Part shown: piece by piece, positions 1 to 7,194 of the stretch
Numbering within the stretch: position 1 is the first letter of the stretch
How the letters are laid out: each line of letters begins with the position of its first letter
NCBI GenBank assembly: GCA_964534845.1
Contig: CAZHPV010000016.1
Coordinates: 1 to 40,481 of the forward strand
Length of the DNA stretch: 40,481 nt
DNA from: CALCKU01 sp964534845
GTDB taxonomy: Bacteria > Pseudomonadota > Alphaproteobacteria > Caulobacterales > Maricaulaceae
Direction of reading: 5' to 3'
Position numbers and translations under genes: made by a program
Notes under the pieces: generated by a model
The model's database searches: none
What the model saw: only the letters and a program-made list of their open reading frames with translations
Told to the model about the DNA's origin: nothing

Positions 1-607
1 CAGACATGCCGTGTAAGAAAGCATAAACAGTCGCATCGACTTCGGCGGGCTGTGCTCCCAAGATAAATTTCTTTTTGCCTAATACTGTTTCGACCGTTTT
101 CACATCGTCAAGACCGAGCGCGTATATCTCGTCATCCGTGTGCCGGGCTATGCCGTGCCCCATGGCCGCTTTGGAAACGGATTTAGCGATTAAACGAAAT
201 AAAGGCATCCGAATAAAACCGGGAATATTGCCAAAATAGGTCTTCGCAATGAAAGGGTGATGGTCGGTTTTGACCCAGCGCGGATATATCATAGCCGCCC
301 AGTAAGTCCGCTCTTCCAGCATCACTTTAAGAGCGTGGCCTTGCGCGAGTTGTTCTTGCGAAAATCCCTCAGCCAAGGGATCACCAAACTTATCCTTGAG
401 ATATTTAATGATGAAAGTGGAATCACCTATCGCCTGGCCCTCATCGACAATATAGGGGATTTTTTTCTTCGGGGCTTTGCGCGGGTCCGGCTGGAGGTGT
501 TCTGAAAACGCAATGCCCGCAAGACGCATATAGGCCATAGTTTTTAGTACGAAAGGTCCGGCTTCGCGTAGTCCAAATTGCGGTCCAAATTTATATAACT
601 CTATCAT
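1..607 (-). CDS. Glutathione S-transferase-like (Fax/metaxin-type) protein, partial
   Basis: This gene runs off the left edge, so only its N-terminal 202 codons are present. The protein begins MIELYKFGPQFGLREAGPF, and has a thioredoxin-like N-terminal part containing KKKIPYIVDEGQAIGDST, which matches the cis-Pro and E/D-S turn of GST N-terminal domains. A helical part follows (LEERTYWAAMIYPRW), and then the start of a GST C-terminal domain (GAQPAEVDATVYAFL). This layout is typical of the Fax/metaxin-like GSTs common in marine alphaproteobacteria, whose substrates are mostly unknown. The start at 607 has a strong AAGGGGAG ribosome site about 7 bases upstream. That site lies in the loop of a perfect hairpin described separately. 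The call to the GST fold is fairly secure; the enzymatic role is not known. Confidence 0.8.
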   Translation of the reverse strand, partial: MIELYKFGPQFGLREAGPFVLKTMAYMRLAGIAFSEHLQPDPRKAPKKKIPYIVDEGQAIGDSTFIIKYLKDKFGDPLAEGFSQEQLAQGHALKVMLEERTYWAAMIYPRWVKTDHHPFIAKTYFGNIPGFIRMPLFRLIAKSVSKAAMGHGIARHTDDEIYALGLDDVKTVETVLGKKKFILGAQPAEVDATVYAFLHGMS

Positions 608-633
608 ATTTCACTCCCCTTGAAGTGAAATAT
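606..633 (-). promoter_or_regulatory. Perfect 10-bp inverted repeat over the GST-like gene start
   Basis: ATATTTCACT at 606-615 is the exact reverse complement of AGTGAAATAT at 624-633, with an 8-base spacer. Read on the minus strand the arms enclose TCAAGGGG, most of the ribosome-binding site, and the second arm ends in the first two bases of the ATG. It could be an RNA hairpin that gates translation, or a DNA operator for a dimeric repressor near the transcription start. The sequence alone cannot separate these. Confidence 0.6.
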
Positions 634-679
634 AACACGAAACAGCTTTATGACCGACAGGTTTTTATCTGCCCTTTAT

Positions 680-1876
680 TTATTCTTCTGATGGACATAA
701 TTCTTTGGAACCAACCCGACCCCCCCTTTTTATCTGGCGGCGGAGCGATCTGACTTCATCACATGAAATCCCTGAACCCTGAGAAATATTGACCAGACGT
801 AAGTTCGCATTTCCAAAGAGCGGGGCCAATGACTGAACCCCTGTTTTATACAGGGTCAAACTGTCCAGATCAGGTTTATCCGCAAGAGCTGAAATATCCA
901 CAATAGCTGTATTTGCCAGATTTAGGCTTTGCAATTTAGGCAGATTTTTCAGAACTGAAACATCCGTAACCGGTGTTGAATCAATATCGATTTTCTTTAA
1001 ATTTGAAGCCTGCGCTATGGGTGATAGATCGGATATTTGTGTGACGGCTATGTCGATTGTCTCAAGCTTTTTTAGCTCTTTTATAGCGTTTAAAGACTCT
1101 AGAGCCTTGTTACCGGACAAATCAAGCTCTCGCAAATTCGGCAAATGCCTTAGAGGGTACAGATCGGTTAAGGCGTTAAGCGATAAGTCCAGATACTCGA
1201 TTTTATATAAATCTGACATATCCGGCAGCTCGGTCAGGCCACGCTTCTTGCAAACAAGTCGCTTAATTTCAGAAGCGTGCGTTACCGCCTCCTGTCTCAT
1301 CGCCTCATTAACACACACGTCCATAGCAAGGCGCGGTGCAACCGTGATTGCAACGGGCGCGACCTTGTCGTTTGACGCTAGAAGACCGAGTTCATATCTG
1401 AACCCAATAATGCTCACGATTACCGCTGCCGCGGCGCTGACGACGGCGAGTCCACCTCTTCGTGCAAAGGTAAGAATGATAAAAAGCGCACCAAATATTA
1501 TTAGAACGGGAAAAAACCAGAATTGTGTAAAGCTATTTATCCGCGCTTTACTGGGACGTTCCGGATTGACCAATATTTCAACCGGTTTCCCTAGCAAGCG
1601 CTCACATTGTGACTTTTTTGGCAAACCTAATGTGCCCGTCACCAAATAACCGTGTTCACTTCGCGCTTGGGGATAATAGGACCAACGCTTTCTGCCCGCG
1701 AGTTGAGACGCTCGGGTTTTTCCTCTGAAATATCTGGCTTTGCAATTCACGATCTGGGCAGCATGACTATCGGATGTTATCAAGACCCGGGAACGGTCTT
1801 GAATAACGTATAGAGGAAACAGCAGAAATAAACCCGCCATGATAACCGCTAATACAATGCCGGTTTGCCTTGCCAT
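680..1876 (-). CDS. Membrane protein with DUF3592-like region and internalin-type leucine-rich repeats
   Basis: A 398-residue protein of unknown role. A membrane helix (residues about 7-25) is followed by a soluble loop ending in KPVEILVNPERPSKARI, which resembles the end of DUF3592 domains. Helices at about 117-137 and 143-163 are separated by the positive turn ARRGG, which should be cytoplasmic. That places the C-terminal part in the periplasm. From about 224 there are six 22-23 residue repeats of the type LxxLxxLDLSxNxLTDLxPL, plus a capping segment. Six cysteines (about C45, C91, C188, C209 and two near the C-terminus) all fall on the predicted periplasmic side, so disulfides are plausible. 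It lies 101 bp downstream of sufA on the same strand; read-through from the SUF operon is possible but not shown. Such repeats generally bind proteins; the partner is unknown. Confidence 0.75.
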   Translation of the reverse strand: MARQTGIVLAVIMAGLFLLFPLYVIQDRSRVLITSDSHAAQIVNCKARYFRGKTRASQLAGRKRWSYYPQARSEHGYLVTGTLGLPKKSQCERLLGKPVEILVNPERPSKARINSFTQFWFFPVLIIFGALFIILTFARRGGLAVVSAAAAVIVSIIGFRYELGLLASNDKVAPVAITVAPRLAMDVCVNEAMRQEAVTHASEIKRLVCKKRGLTELPDMSDLYKIEYLDLSLNALTDLYPLRHLPNLRELDLSGNKALESLNAIKELKKLETIDIAVTQISDLSPIAQASNLKKIDIDSTPVTDVSVLKNLPKLQSLNLANTAIVDISALADKPDLDSLTLYKTGVQSLAPLFGNANLRLVNISQGSGISCDEVRSLRRQIKRGGRVGSKELCPSEE

Positions 1877-1977
1877 ACCGCCCCATCCCCTTATTTAAAT
1901 CAGGGAGTGATTAGCCGAAAACGCTTAGGATTTAGCTAATAAAAAAGAAGTACGTCAGGCGTGTTAACAGGCGCGAT

Positions 1978-2361
1978 CTAACCAAGCGCAGGTACGATCG
2001 TCACGCTTTCTCCGCAGCCACAGGCATCGGTCTGGTTCGGGTTTTTAAAGGTAAAGCGCGAAGACATTACGTCGACTTCATAGTCAACCACAGAGCCAAG
2101 GATAAACAGAACGGCTTTGGCATCAACAACGATTTGAACGCCATTATCCTCGACCAGCTCATCAAACTTTTCGATCTCTTCAACATAATCCATGAGATAT
2201 TCCATACCGGCACAGCCGCCATTTTTAACACCGACGCGTAGGTAGCCTTTGCCGCGCTCAGACAGGATTTCGCGTACGCGCGCGGCGGCACCGTCTGTTA
2301 AAGTCACCAGCTTAGGACGGGGCCGACTAGAACGGGCGGAGGTTGTTTGTACATCACTCAT
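1978..2361 (-). CDS. sufA: SufA/IscA-type Fe-S cluster carrier
   Basis: A 127-residue A-type carrier protein (HesB/IscA family) that receives Fe-S clusters from the SufBCD scaffold and passes them to apoproteins. The three conserved cysteines are visible: one in NGGCAGMEYLMDY and two in the C-terminal ACGCGES. A roughly 18-residue polar N-terminal tail precedes the domain. Its ATG overlaps the stop of sufT by four bases (ATGA), so translation is probably coupled, and it is the last recognisable gene of the SUF operon. SufA, IscA and ErpA are hard to separate by sequence alone; the operon position is the reason for the name. Confidence 0.9.
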   Translation of the reverse strand: MSDVQTTSARSSRPRPKLVTLTDGAAARVREILSERGKGYLRVGVKNGGCAGMEYLMDYVEEIEKFDELVEDNGVQIVVDAKAVLFILGSVVDYEVDVMSSRFTFKNPNQTDACGCGESVTIVPALG

Positions 2362-2858
2362 AACATATTCAATTCTAATTTGGCTTCTTCAGACATGCGG
2401 TCAGGCGTCCACGGCGGATCAAATGTCATGGCGACTTCGACGCGGCGTACACCCGCCACAACTTCACACGCTTCTTGCACCCATACAGGCATTTCACCGG
2501 CAACGGGGCATCCCGGCGCTGTCAAGGTCATATCAACCTTTAACGTCCGGTCATCTTCAAGCTCGACCTTATAAATCAAGCCTAACTCATAAATATCGAC
2601 CGGAATTTCCGGATCATATACAGATTTCAACTGTCCGATAACGTCTTGGGTAATCTGTTCCAGTTCGGCCTCGGTAGCCGGCTCGACGGGTGCACCTGAC
2701 ACATCAATAATGTCCCGCTCGCTTTTGGCGACAATATTACGGTCCGCAGCCTTATCCTCCGGCGGTGCAGCCGGTGTCTCCTGCGCCGATAGGCCGGGAA
2801 TTTGTGCATTGGCCAAAGCCTCGGCCTGTCTTTGTCTATTTGTCATGTCATTCATCAT
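2358..2858 (-). CDS. sufT: SufT-like DUF59/MIP18-family Fe-S assembly protein
   Basis: A 166-residue protein with a disordered N-terminal half (about residues 1-65, rich in Ala, Glu and Pro) and a C-terminal DUF59/MIP18 domain. The domain has the family hallmarks YDPEIPVDIYELGLIY, LTAPGCPVAGEMP with its conserved cysteine, and the closing FDPPWTPDRMSEEAKLELN. Proteins of this type help mature Fe-S proteins in the SUF pathway. It sits between sufS and sufA, overlapping sufA by four bases, the usual position in alphaproteobacterial SUF operons. The start at 2858 is followed by further Met codons at residues 2 and 5, so the exact start is uncertain by a few residues. Confidence 0.88.
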   Translation of the reverse strand: MMNDMTNRQRQAEALANAQIPGLSAQETPAAPPEDKAADRNIVAKSERDIIDVSGAPVEPATEAELEQITQDVIGQLKSVYDPEIPVDIYELGLIYKVELEDDRTLKVDMTLTAPGCPVAGEMPVWVQEACEVVAGVRRVEVAMTFDPPWTPDRMSEEAKLELNML

Positions 2859-2879
2859 ATTCTCTATATAGTATCATAA

Positions 2880-4097
2880 TTAAGATAAAAAAGTGACTGC
2901 TTTTTTCACCCCTTCAACCAAGCGCTCAGCCTCGTTCAAACTATTATAAATTCCGAAGCTTGCCCGCGCTGTCGAATGTATGCCAAGCCGCGTCATGAGC
3001 GGTTGCGTACAATGTTGGCCCGCGCGCACGGCAATACCGTATTTGTCCAGTATTTGGGCAACATCGTGGGCATGAGCGCCTTTAAGATTAAAGGCTAGAA
3101 CGGGGCCTTTACCCGGTGCATCCCCGATCAGCTCGAAACTATTTATACCACGCAGGCCGTCAAGAGCGTGATGATAAACCGCCATTTCATGCTGATGCAC
3201 GGCCCCCGCATCATACTGGCTATACCAGTCAATCGCCGCCCCTAACCCAATGGCTTGGAGGATGGGCGGGGTTCCGGCCTCAAACTTATGCGGCGGGTCA
3301 TTATAGGTCACGCGGTCTTCGAACACATCCTCGATCATCTCCCCGCCGCCGTTAAAGGGCTGCAGGCGGTTGAGCATTTCAGATGTGCCGTAAAGCGCGC
3401 CGATTCCTGTCGGGCCGTATAATTTATGTCCTGTCATACAAAACAGATCGACACCCAGATCAACGACATTAATGGGCATATGCACCGCCGCCTGCGTACC
3501 ATCGACAATAAATATCGCGCCCGCCGCCTTGGCCCAAACCCCCATATCTTTAACAGGGTTTACCGTGCCGAGCACATTAGACATATGCACGACCGAGACA
3601 ATTTTTGTCTTTGCCGAGAGCATGTCCTTGTATGCGTCCAGATCAAGCACGCCCTGTTCTGTGACAGGAATAAATTTCAGCACAGCCCCGTAGCGCTCGC
3701 GCAGGAAATGCCAAGGCACAATATTGGAATGATGTTCCATCTGGCTGAGGATAATTTCATCGCCAGCCTCTATCTCACCCGCTAAGCCGTAAGCACACAG
3801 GTTAAGCGCTTCGGAGGCACCTTTCGTGAAGACAATATTGGAAGGCTTTGGCGCACCTAAAAATGTTGCGACCTTAGCCCGCGCGCCTTCATAGGCTTCC
3901 GTGGTTTCATTCGCCATGGTATGCAGACCCCGGTGGACATTGGCAAAGCTGGTCTGCATTTGGCCACTTAATGCGTCAATCACCGCGCGCGGTTTTTGCG
4001 CACTGGCCGCATTATCCAGATAGGCCAAAGGCTTGCCATTGATCTCCCGCGTGAGAATAGGAAATTGGGCACGTATGTCGTCGACGTTAAAGGCCAC
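2880..4097 (-). CDS. sufS: SufS group II cysteine desulfurase
   Basis: A 405-residue PLP enzyme that takes sulfur from L-cysteine as an enzyme persulfide for cluster assembly on SufBCD. Visible landmarks are EMEHHSNIVPW-type binding sequence (here SQMEHHSNIVPW), the PLP lysine in MTGHKLYGPTGIG, and the active-site cysteine in RAGQHCTQPLM, the RxGxHC form that defines SufS/CsdA against IscS. The start is GTG at 4097, directly after the sufD stop, with GGAG a few bases upstream inside sufD. The sulfur acceptor SufE or SufU is not in the window. This is the second cysteine desulfurase of the operon. Confidence 0.95.
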   Translation of the reverse strand: MAFNVDDIRAQFPILTREINGKPLAYLDNAASAQKPRAVIDALSGQMQTSFANVHRGLHTMANETTEAYEGARAKVATFLGAPKPSNIVFTKGASEALNLCAYGLAGEIEAGDEIILSQMEHHSNIVPWHFLRERYGAVLKFIPVTEQGVLDLDAYKDMLSAKTKIVSVVHMSNVLGTVNPVKDMGVWAKAAGAIFIVDGTQAAVHMPINVVDLGVDLFCMTGHKLYGPTGIGALYGTSEMLNRLQPFNGGGEMIEDVFEDRVTYNDPPHKFEAGTPPILQAIGLGAAIDWYSQYDAGAVHQHEMAVYHHALDGLRGINSFELIGDAPGKGPVLAFNLKGAHAHDVAQILDKYGIAVRAGQHCTQPLMTRLGIHSTARASFGIYNSLNEAERLVEGVKKAVTFLS

Positions 4098-5147
4098 CTA
4101 TCTCTCCAACCATGTGCGGATTTTGCTAAGAAGAGAATTCTGAAGGGCTTCATCACTCACATCATCAAACACATCCGTAAGGAAAGCCTCTGTCAGCAGA
4201 GCGCGCGCTTGGACTAACGGGATTCCGCGCTGACGCATATAAAACAAAGCGCTCTCGTCTAATGCGCCTAACGTATTGCCATGAGCGCATTCTACATCAT
4301 CGGCGTAAATTTCAAGCTCTGGTTTAGACCGGATTTGGGCGGCGTCTGATAACATAAGCGCGTCATGACGCATTTCCGCGTCCGTCTTTTGGGCGGGGCG
4401 TCTGACATGAAACTTGCCTTGGAAAACACCGCGAGACGTATCTGCCACCACACCTTTTATCGACTGGCGTATCACACAATCAGGTGCCGCTAAATCAATA
4501 TAGCTCGTCATGTCTGTATGGCGCGAACCGCTTAGGAGATAAGCTCCGTTAATCAGCGCCTCAACACCTGTTCCCATAACCGCCAAGCGCGTTTCAAGCC
4601 GCGCAATCGACGCGCCAAATGAGAGCGCGTATTGTTTAAGCTTGGCCCCTTTCCAGAGCGTATAATGTGTGGTGGCGACGCGGACGTGATTTTCGCTATC
4701 ATCATGCACAATCACACGTTCCAGCTCCGCGCCTTCTCTCAGCTTAATCGCCATATCAATATTGCAAAACCCGCCCGAGCCTTGGTGATGCTCTATCAGG
4801 AAAAGTTTAGCGCCCTTACCCATATTCAAACGCAGGCGAATATGGCCTTTGGATAAGTCCTCAACACTTAGCGGGCTCTGGCTTGAAAAACCGTCCGGCA
4901 CGTTGATCGTCCAGACCTTACCGCCAAATCCGCGCGCCAAAGAAGACATTGGCGTATCGCCCGCAGCCTCATTAACAGTCTCTTCTGATACGCTGACACC
5001 GTCAGGAAGGCTTAGCTTGGGCAGACCCGCTTGCGAAAGCCCAGAAGTATCCTCAGCCAGCTTGGCCCGCAAGTCCGTCCACTTCCACGCCTCCATACGG
5101 CGGTGGGGGAGCGCGTCTATTTGCAGAGCATCAGGCATAAGCGTCAT
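4098..5147 (-). CDS. sufD: SufD, scaffold subunit of SufBCD
   Basis: About 349 residues. It forms the SufBC2D scaffold with SufB and the ATPase SufC, where Fe-S clusters are built. The C-terminal core is clearly SufB/SufD family: GVVADTSRGVFQGKFHVRR, then ALMLSDAAQIRSKPELEIYA, then DDVECAHGNTLGALDESALFYM with the conserved histidine, and the closing RGIPLVQARALLTEAF. The frame stays open far upstream inside sufC, but family proteins start near LPHRRMEAWKWTDL. I therefore take ATG at 5147; ATG at 5138 is nearly as good. Either start overlaps the sufC stop, which suggests translational coupling. The first residues are the only doubtful part. Confidence 0.92.
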   Translation of the reverse strand: MTLMPDALQIDALPHRRMEAWKWTDLRAKLAEDTSGLSQAGLPKLSLPDGVSVSEETVNEAAGDTPMSSLARGFGGKVWTINVPDGFSSQSPLSVEDLSKGHIRLRLNMGKGAKLFLIEHHQGSGGFCNIDMAIKLREGAELERVIVHDDSENHVRVATTHYTLWKGAKLKQYALSFGASIARLETRLAVMGTGVEALINGAYLLSGSRHTDMTSYIDLAAPDCVIRQSIKGVVADTSRGVFQGKFHVRRPAQKTDAEMRHDALMLSDAAQIRSKPELEIYADDVECAHGNTLGALDESALFYMRQRGIPLVQARALLTEAFLTDVFDDVSDEALQNSLLSKIRTWLER

Positions 5148-5874
5148 AGCCCTCTTTCTCCAGGCGTTTGGCAAAGTCTGCATCGCCTGTGGCGGCGATT
5201 TTACCGCCTGAGAGGACATGCACCTTGTCTGGCACGATATAATCCAGCAGGCGTTGATAATGCGTGATAACCAGCATGCCGCGATCAGGTGAGCGCAGCG
5301 CGTTAACACCGTCCGCGACAATGCGCAACGCGTCGACATCCAGACCCGAGTCTGTTTCGTCCATAATCAGAAAGCGCGGCTCCAGCATCATCATCTGGAA
5401 AATCTCCATGCGCTTTTTCTCACCGCCCGAAAAGCCAACATTTAAAGGGCGTTTAAGCATGTCAGGCTTGATCTTAAGTTCAGACGCGATAGCGCGGGAT
5501 TTTTTGAGGAATTCCGGCGCTTTCATCTCCTCCTCGCCGCGTGCCTTACGCTGGGCGTTTAGCGCGGTCTTGAGAAATGTCAGGGTCGGCACGCCGGGGA
5601 TTTCCAGCGGATATTGGAAAGACAGGAACAGGCCCTTTGCGGCGCGGTCCTCCGGGTCCATCTCGAGTAAGTCTGCGCCGTCAAATGAAACAGATCCGCT
5701 TGTGACGTCATAGCCCTCACGGCCCGTCAGCACATAAGAGAGCGTGGATTTCCCCGCACCATTAGGCCCCATAATCGCATGGACTTCTCCGGCAGGCACG
5801 TCAAGCGAAAGCCCTTCAAGGATTGTCTTTTGGCCGTCATCAACAGCGGCCGATAGGTTATTTATTTTTAGCAT
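5131..5874 (-). CDS. sufC: SufC, ABC-type ATPase of SufBCD
   Basis: A 247-residue soluble ABC ATPase that drives shape changes in the SufBCD scaffold during Fe-S cluster assembly. Walker A is GPNGAGKS at residues 36-43, followed by TGREGYDVTSG, the ABC signature FSGGEKKRMEIFQ, and Walker B with the catalytic glutamate in FLIMDETDSGLDVDA. The open frame extends to 5916, but the family start MLKINNLSA fits ATG at 5874. With that start the gene overlaps the end of the upstream small membrane-protein gene by 17 bases, in a different frame. There is a weak purine-rich ribosome site (AAAGAG). Confidence 0.95.
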   Translation of the reverse strand: MLKINNLSAAVDDGQKTILEGLSLDVPAGEVHAIMGPNGAGKSTLSYVLTGREGYDVTSGSVSFDGADLLEMDPEDRAAKGLFLSFQYPLEIPGVPTLTFLKTALNAQRKARGEEEMKAPEFLKKSRAIASELKIKPDMLKRPLNVGFSGGEKKRMEIFQMMMLEPRFLIMDETDSGLDVDALRIVADGVNALRSPDRGMLVITHYQRLLDYIVPDKVHVLSGGKIAATGDADFAKRLEKEGYDAYA

Positions 5875-6175
5875 TTTTTCTCTTTTTTCGACTTGTATAA
5901 ATTGCTTTTCGTTCAAGGGAGGTCGCTAGAAACCATTTTGTTTCATCTTGTTTATCCAATAGAAACCCAAGACCACCTATTAACAATGCGCCTTTCAATC
6001 CTGATGACGCTGTTCCTTTGAAGAACGCATGAGCCTCGGTTGTGGAATCAGACGTCAAAAACAAAAGACCAAAAACAATCGTCCATAGAATGAATATAAT
6101 ACATAGCGCATATATAAACTTTACAAATTTGCTTTTTGGGCGGTCATTAATTGTAACTTCTTTTTCTTGGCTCAT
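5858..6175 (-). CDS. Small two-helix membrane protein inside the SUF operon, unknown
   Basis: A 105-residue protein that I do not recognise. After a charged N-terminus it has a strong membrane helix (about residues 19-41, FIYALCIIFILWTIVFGLLF), a short loop, a second more modest hydrophobic stretch rich in glycine (GLKGALLIGGLGFLL), and a basic lysine-rich C-terminus. Both termini would be cytoplasmic in a hairpin topology. The gene is visibly more AT-rich than its neighbours. It lies 56 bp after the RidA-like gene and ends 17 bases inside sufC, so its translation could affect SufC expression. The ribosome site is weak. It could be a recent insertion or a lineage-specific partner of the SUF machinery; nothing in the sequence decides this. 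Confidence 0.6.
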   Translation of the reverse strand: MSQEKEVTINDRPKSKFVKFIYALCIIFILWTIVFGLLFLTSDSTTEAHAFFKGTASSGLKGALLIGGLGFLLDKQDETKWFLATSLERKAIYTSRKKRKNAKNK

Positions 6176-6202
6176 TTAATTTGTCCGCTGGCTTGGATTT
6201 TA

Positions 6203-6231
6203 ATTATCGTATAAAAAGATAAATCGCTAAA
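6203..6231 (-). promoter_or_regulatory. Possible internal promoter before the small membrane protein and sufC
   Basis: On the minus strand, TTTAGC is followed after 17 bases by GATAAT, which matches the -10 consensus at five of six positions. The -35 match is poor. It lies in the 56-bp AT-rich gap after the RidA-like gene. If real, it would let the membrane protein and sufCDSTA be transcribed separately from iscR-sufB. Confidence 0.25.
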
Positions 6232-6642
6232 CTACCCGCCTTTAAACGCCGTAACCTCAATCTCCACTTTCATCTTCTCATCGACCAGATCAGCAATGAC
6301 CATGGTCGCGGCAGGAAGAATAGCGCCGAAATGTTGCTGGATGACGGGGAGAACTTCGGGGATATATTTGCGGTCTGTCACGGTGTATTGCACACGGATG
6401 GTATGGCCGAGCTCAAAGCCCGCCTGCCCCATAGCCGCCATAATATTGGCAAAGGTATTTTGGGCTTGCTGGGCGGCGCTTTCAGGCAAATTACCTTCGG
6501 CATAATTATAGCCCACCGTGCCCGAGACAAAGCACCAATCGCCCTGCACAACGGCGCGCGACATCGCATAGGTTTTCTCGCCCTCTGAGAGTGATACCAA
6601 TTTACGTTTAGGTTCAGTTTTTACTTTTGCTTTTTTAGCCAT
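6232..6642 (-). CDS. RidA-family protein lacking the catalytic arginine
   Basis: A 136-residue protein of the RidA/YjgF/UK114 family. Classic RidA hydrolyses reactive enamine/imine products of PLP enzymes such as 2-aminoacrylate. Family features are the start KLVSLSEGEKTYAMSRAVVQGDWCFVSGTVGY, AAQQAQNTFANIMAAMGQAGF and the C-terminal KVEIEVTAF. By-eye alignment of LPAATMVIADLVDEKMKVEIE to the E. coli PARSCVEVARLPKDVKIEIE segment puts alanine where E. coli has the imine-binding Arg105. It is thus more likely one of the non-deaminase Rid subfamilies. The chosen start at 6642 has an AAAGGA ribosome site; the frame is open further upstream but with unrelated sequence. A PLP-linked role is tempting because two cysteine desulfurases are in the operon, but this is inference. 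Confidence 0.82.
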   Translation of the reverse strand: MAKKAKVKTEPKRKLVSLSEGEKTYAMSRAVVQGDWCFVSGTVGYNYAEGNLPESAAQQAQNTFANIMAAMGQAGFELGHTIRVQYTVTDRKYIPEVLPVIQQHFGAILPAATMVIADLVDEKMKVEIEVTAFKGG

Positions 6643-6688
6643 TTTTATTTCCTTTAGAATGTCTATGTAAGTTGAATTGAAATATGCC

Positions 6689-7192
6689 TTATGGGCAGAA
6701 TTGTGTTTGCCAAATATCCGGATTATCGCCGCGCCAGCATTTTTGCCGTAGGCCATATGTAATGAGTTTGTCGTCCTTAAAAACGGCGTATAATTCCTCG
6801 CCTTTTATACTGTCATCGGCCAGCCCGTTCGAGGTCGCGAGAATGACATTCCCGCCCTCACCGCGCAGTTCTGAAAACAGATATTCGGCCGAACCTTCCG
6901 CGCCCTTTGCGGGTTTAAAATAAGTCTGGATTTTTTCATTTGAAGCCGCTTTAGCCTCGCCAATTTCCAGACCGACATTCTGTGCCAGCTCAATCGAGTA
7001 AGCCGTAAAATCTATCTGTTCAATGTGGTTTATCTCTTCAATTGAAGAGTTCTGAAGACTCGCCGTCTCGCGCGGTAAATCCGCAGGATTGGCGACTTCT
7101 AATGTGACCGCCTCGGAACAGGCCGCAAGAAGACCCGCAGCCCATAATGGTAAGGCCCGAGACCGGGCTGAGATGTCCAAGAGACGCGCCAT
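6689..7192 (-). CDS. Orphan lipoprotein between sufB and the RidA-like gene
   Basis: A 167-residue protein that I do not recognise. The N-terminus has arginines, a hydrophobic stretch (ALPLWAAGLLAAC) and a lipobox LAAC with Cys25, so it is probably lipidated. Serine follows the cysteine, which normally means sorting to the outer membrane. The mature part is acidic and soluble, with predicted strands near the end (EELYAVFKDDKLITYGL) and two cysteines in the last 18 residues (QKCWRGDNP and QFCP) that could form a disulfide. The ATG is only two bases after the sufB stop, so it is almost certainly co-transcribed and probably coupled. An exported lipoprotein in a cytoplasmic Fe-S operon is unexpected. 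Confidence 0.72.
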   Translation of the reverse strand: MARLLDISARSRALPLWAAGLLAACSEAVTLEVANPADLPRETASLQNSSIEEINHIEQIDFTAYSIELAQNVGLEIGEAKAASNEKIQTYFKPAKGAEGSAEYLFSELRGEGGNVILATSNGLADDSIKGEELYAVFKDDKLITYGLRQKCWRGDNPDIWQTQFCP

Positions 7193-7194
7193 GA

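Noticed and set aside
1017..1649. A 210-codon open frame on the plus strand
   Set aside because: It lies entirely antisense to the LRR membrane protein, whose repeats and helices are coherent. The plus-strand product is serine/arginine-rich without domain character.
2249..2641. A 130-codon plus-strand frame across sufA and sufT
   Set aside because: It is antisense to two clear Fe-S assembly genes with intact motifs.
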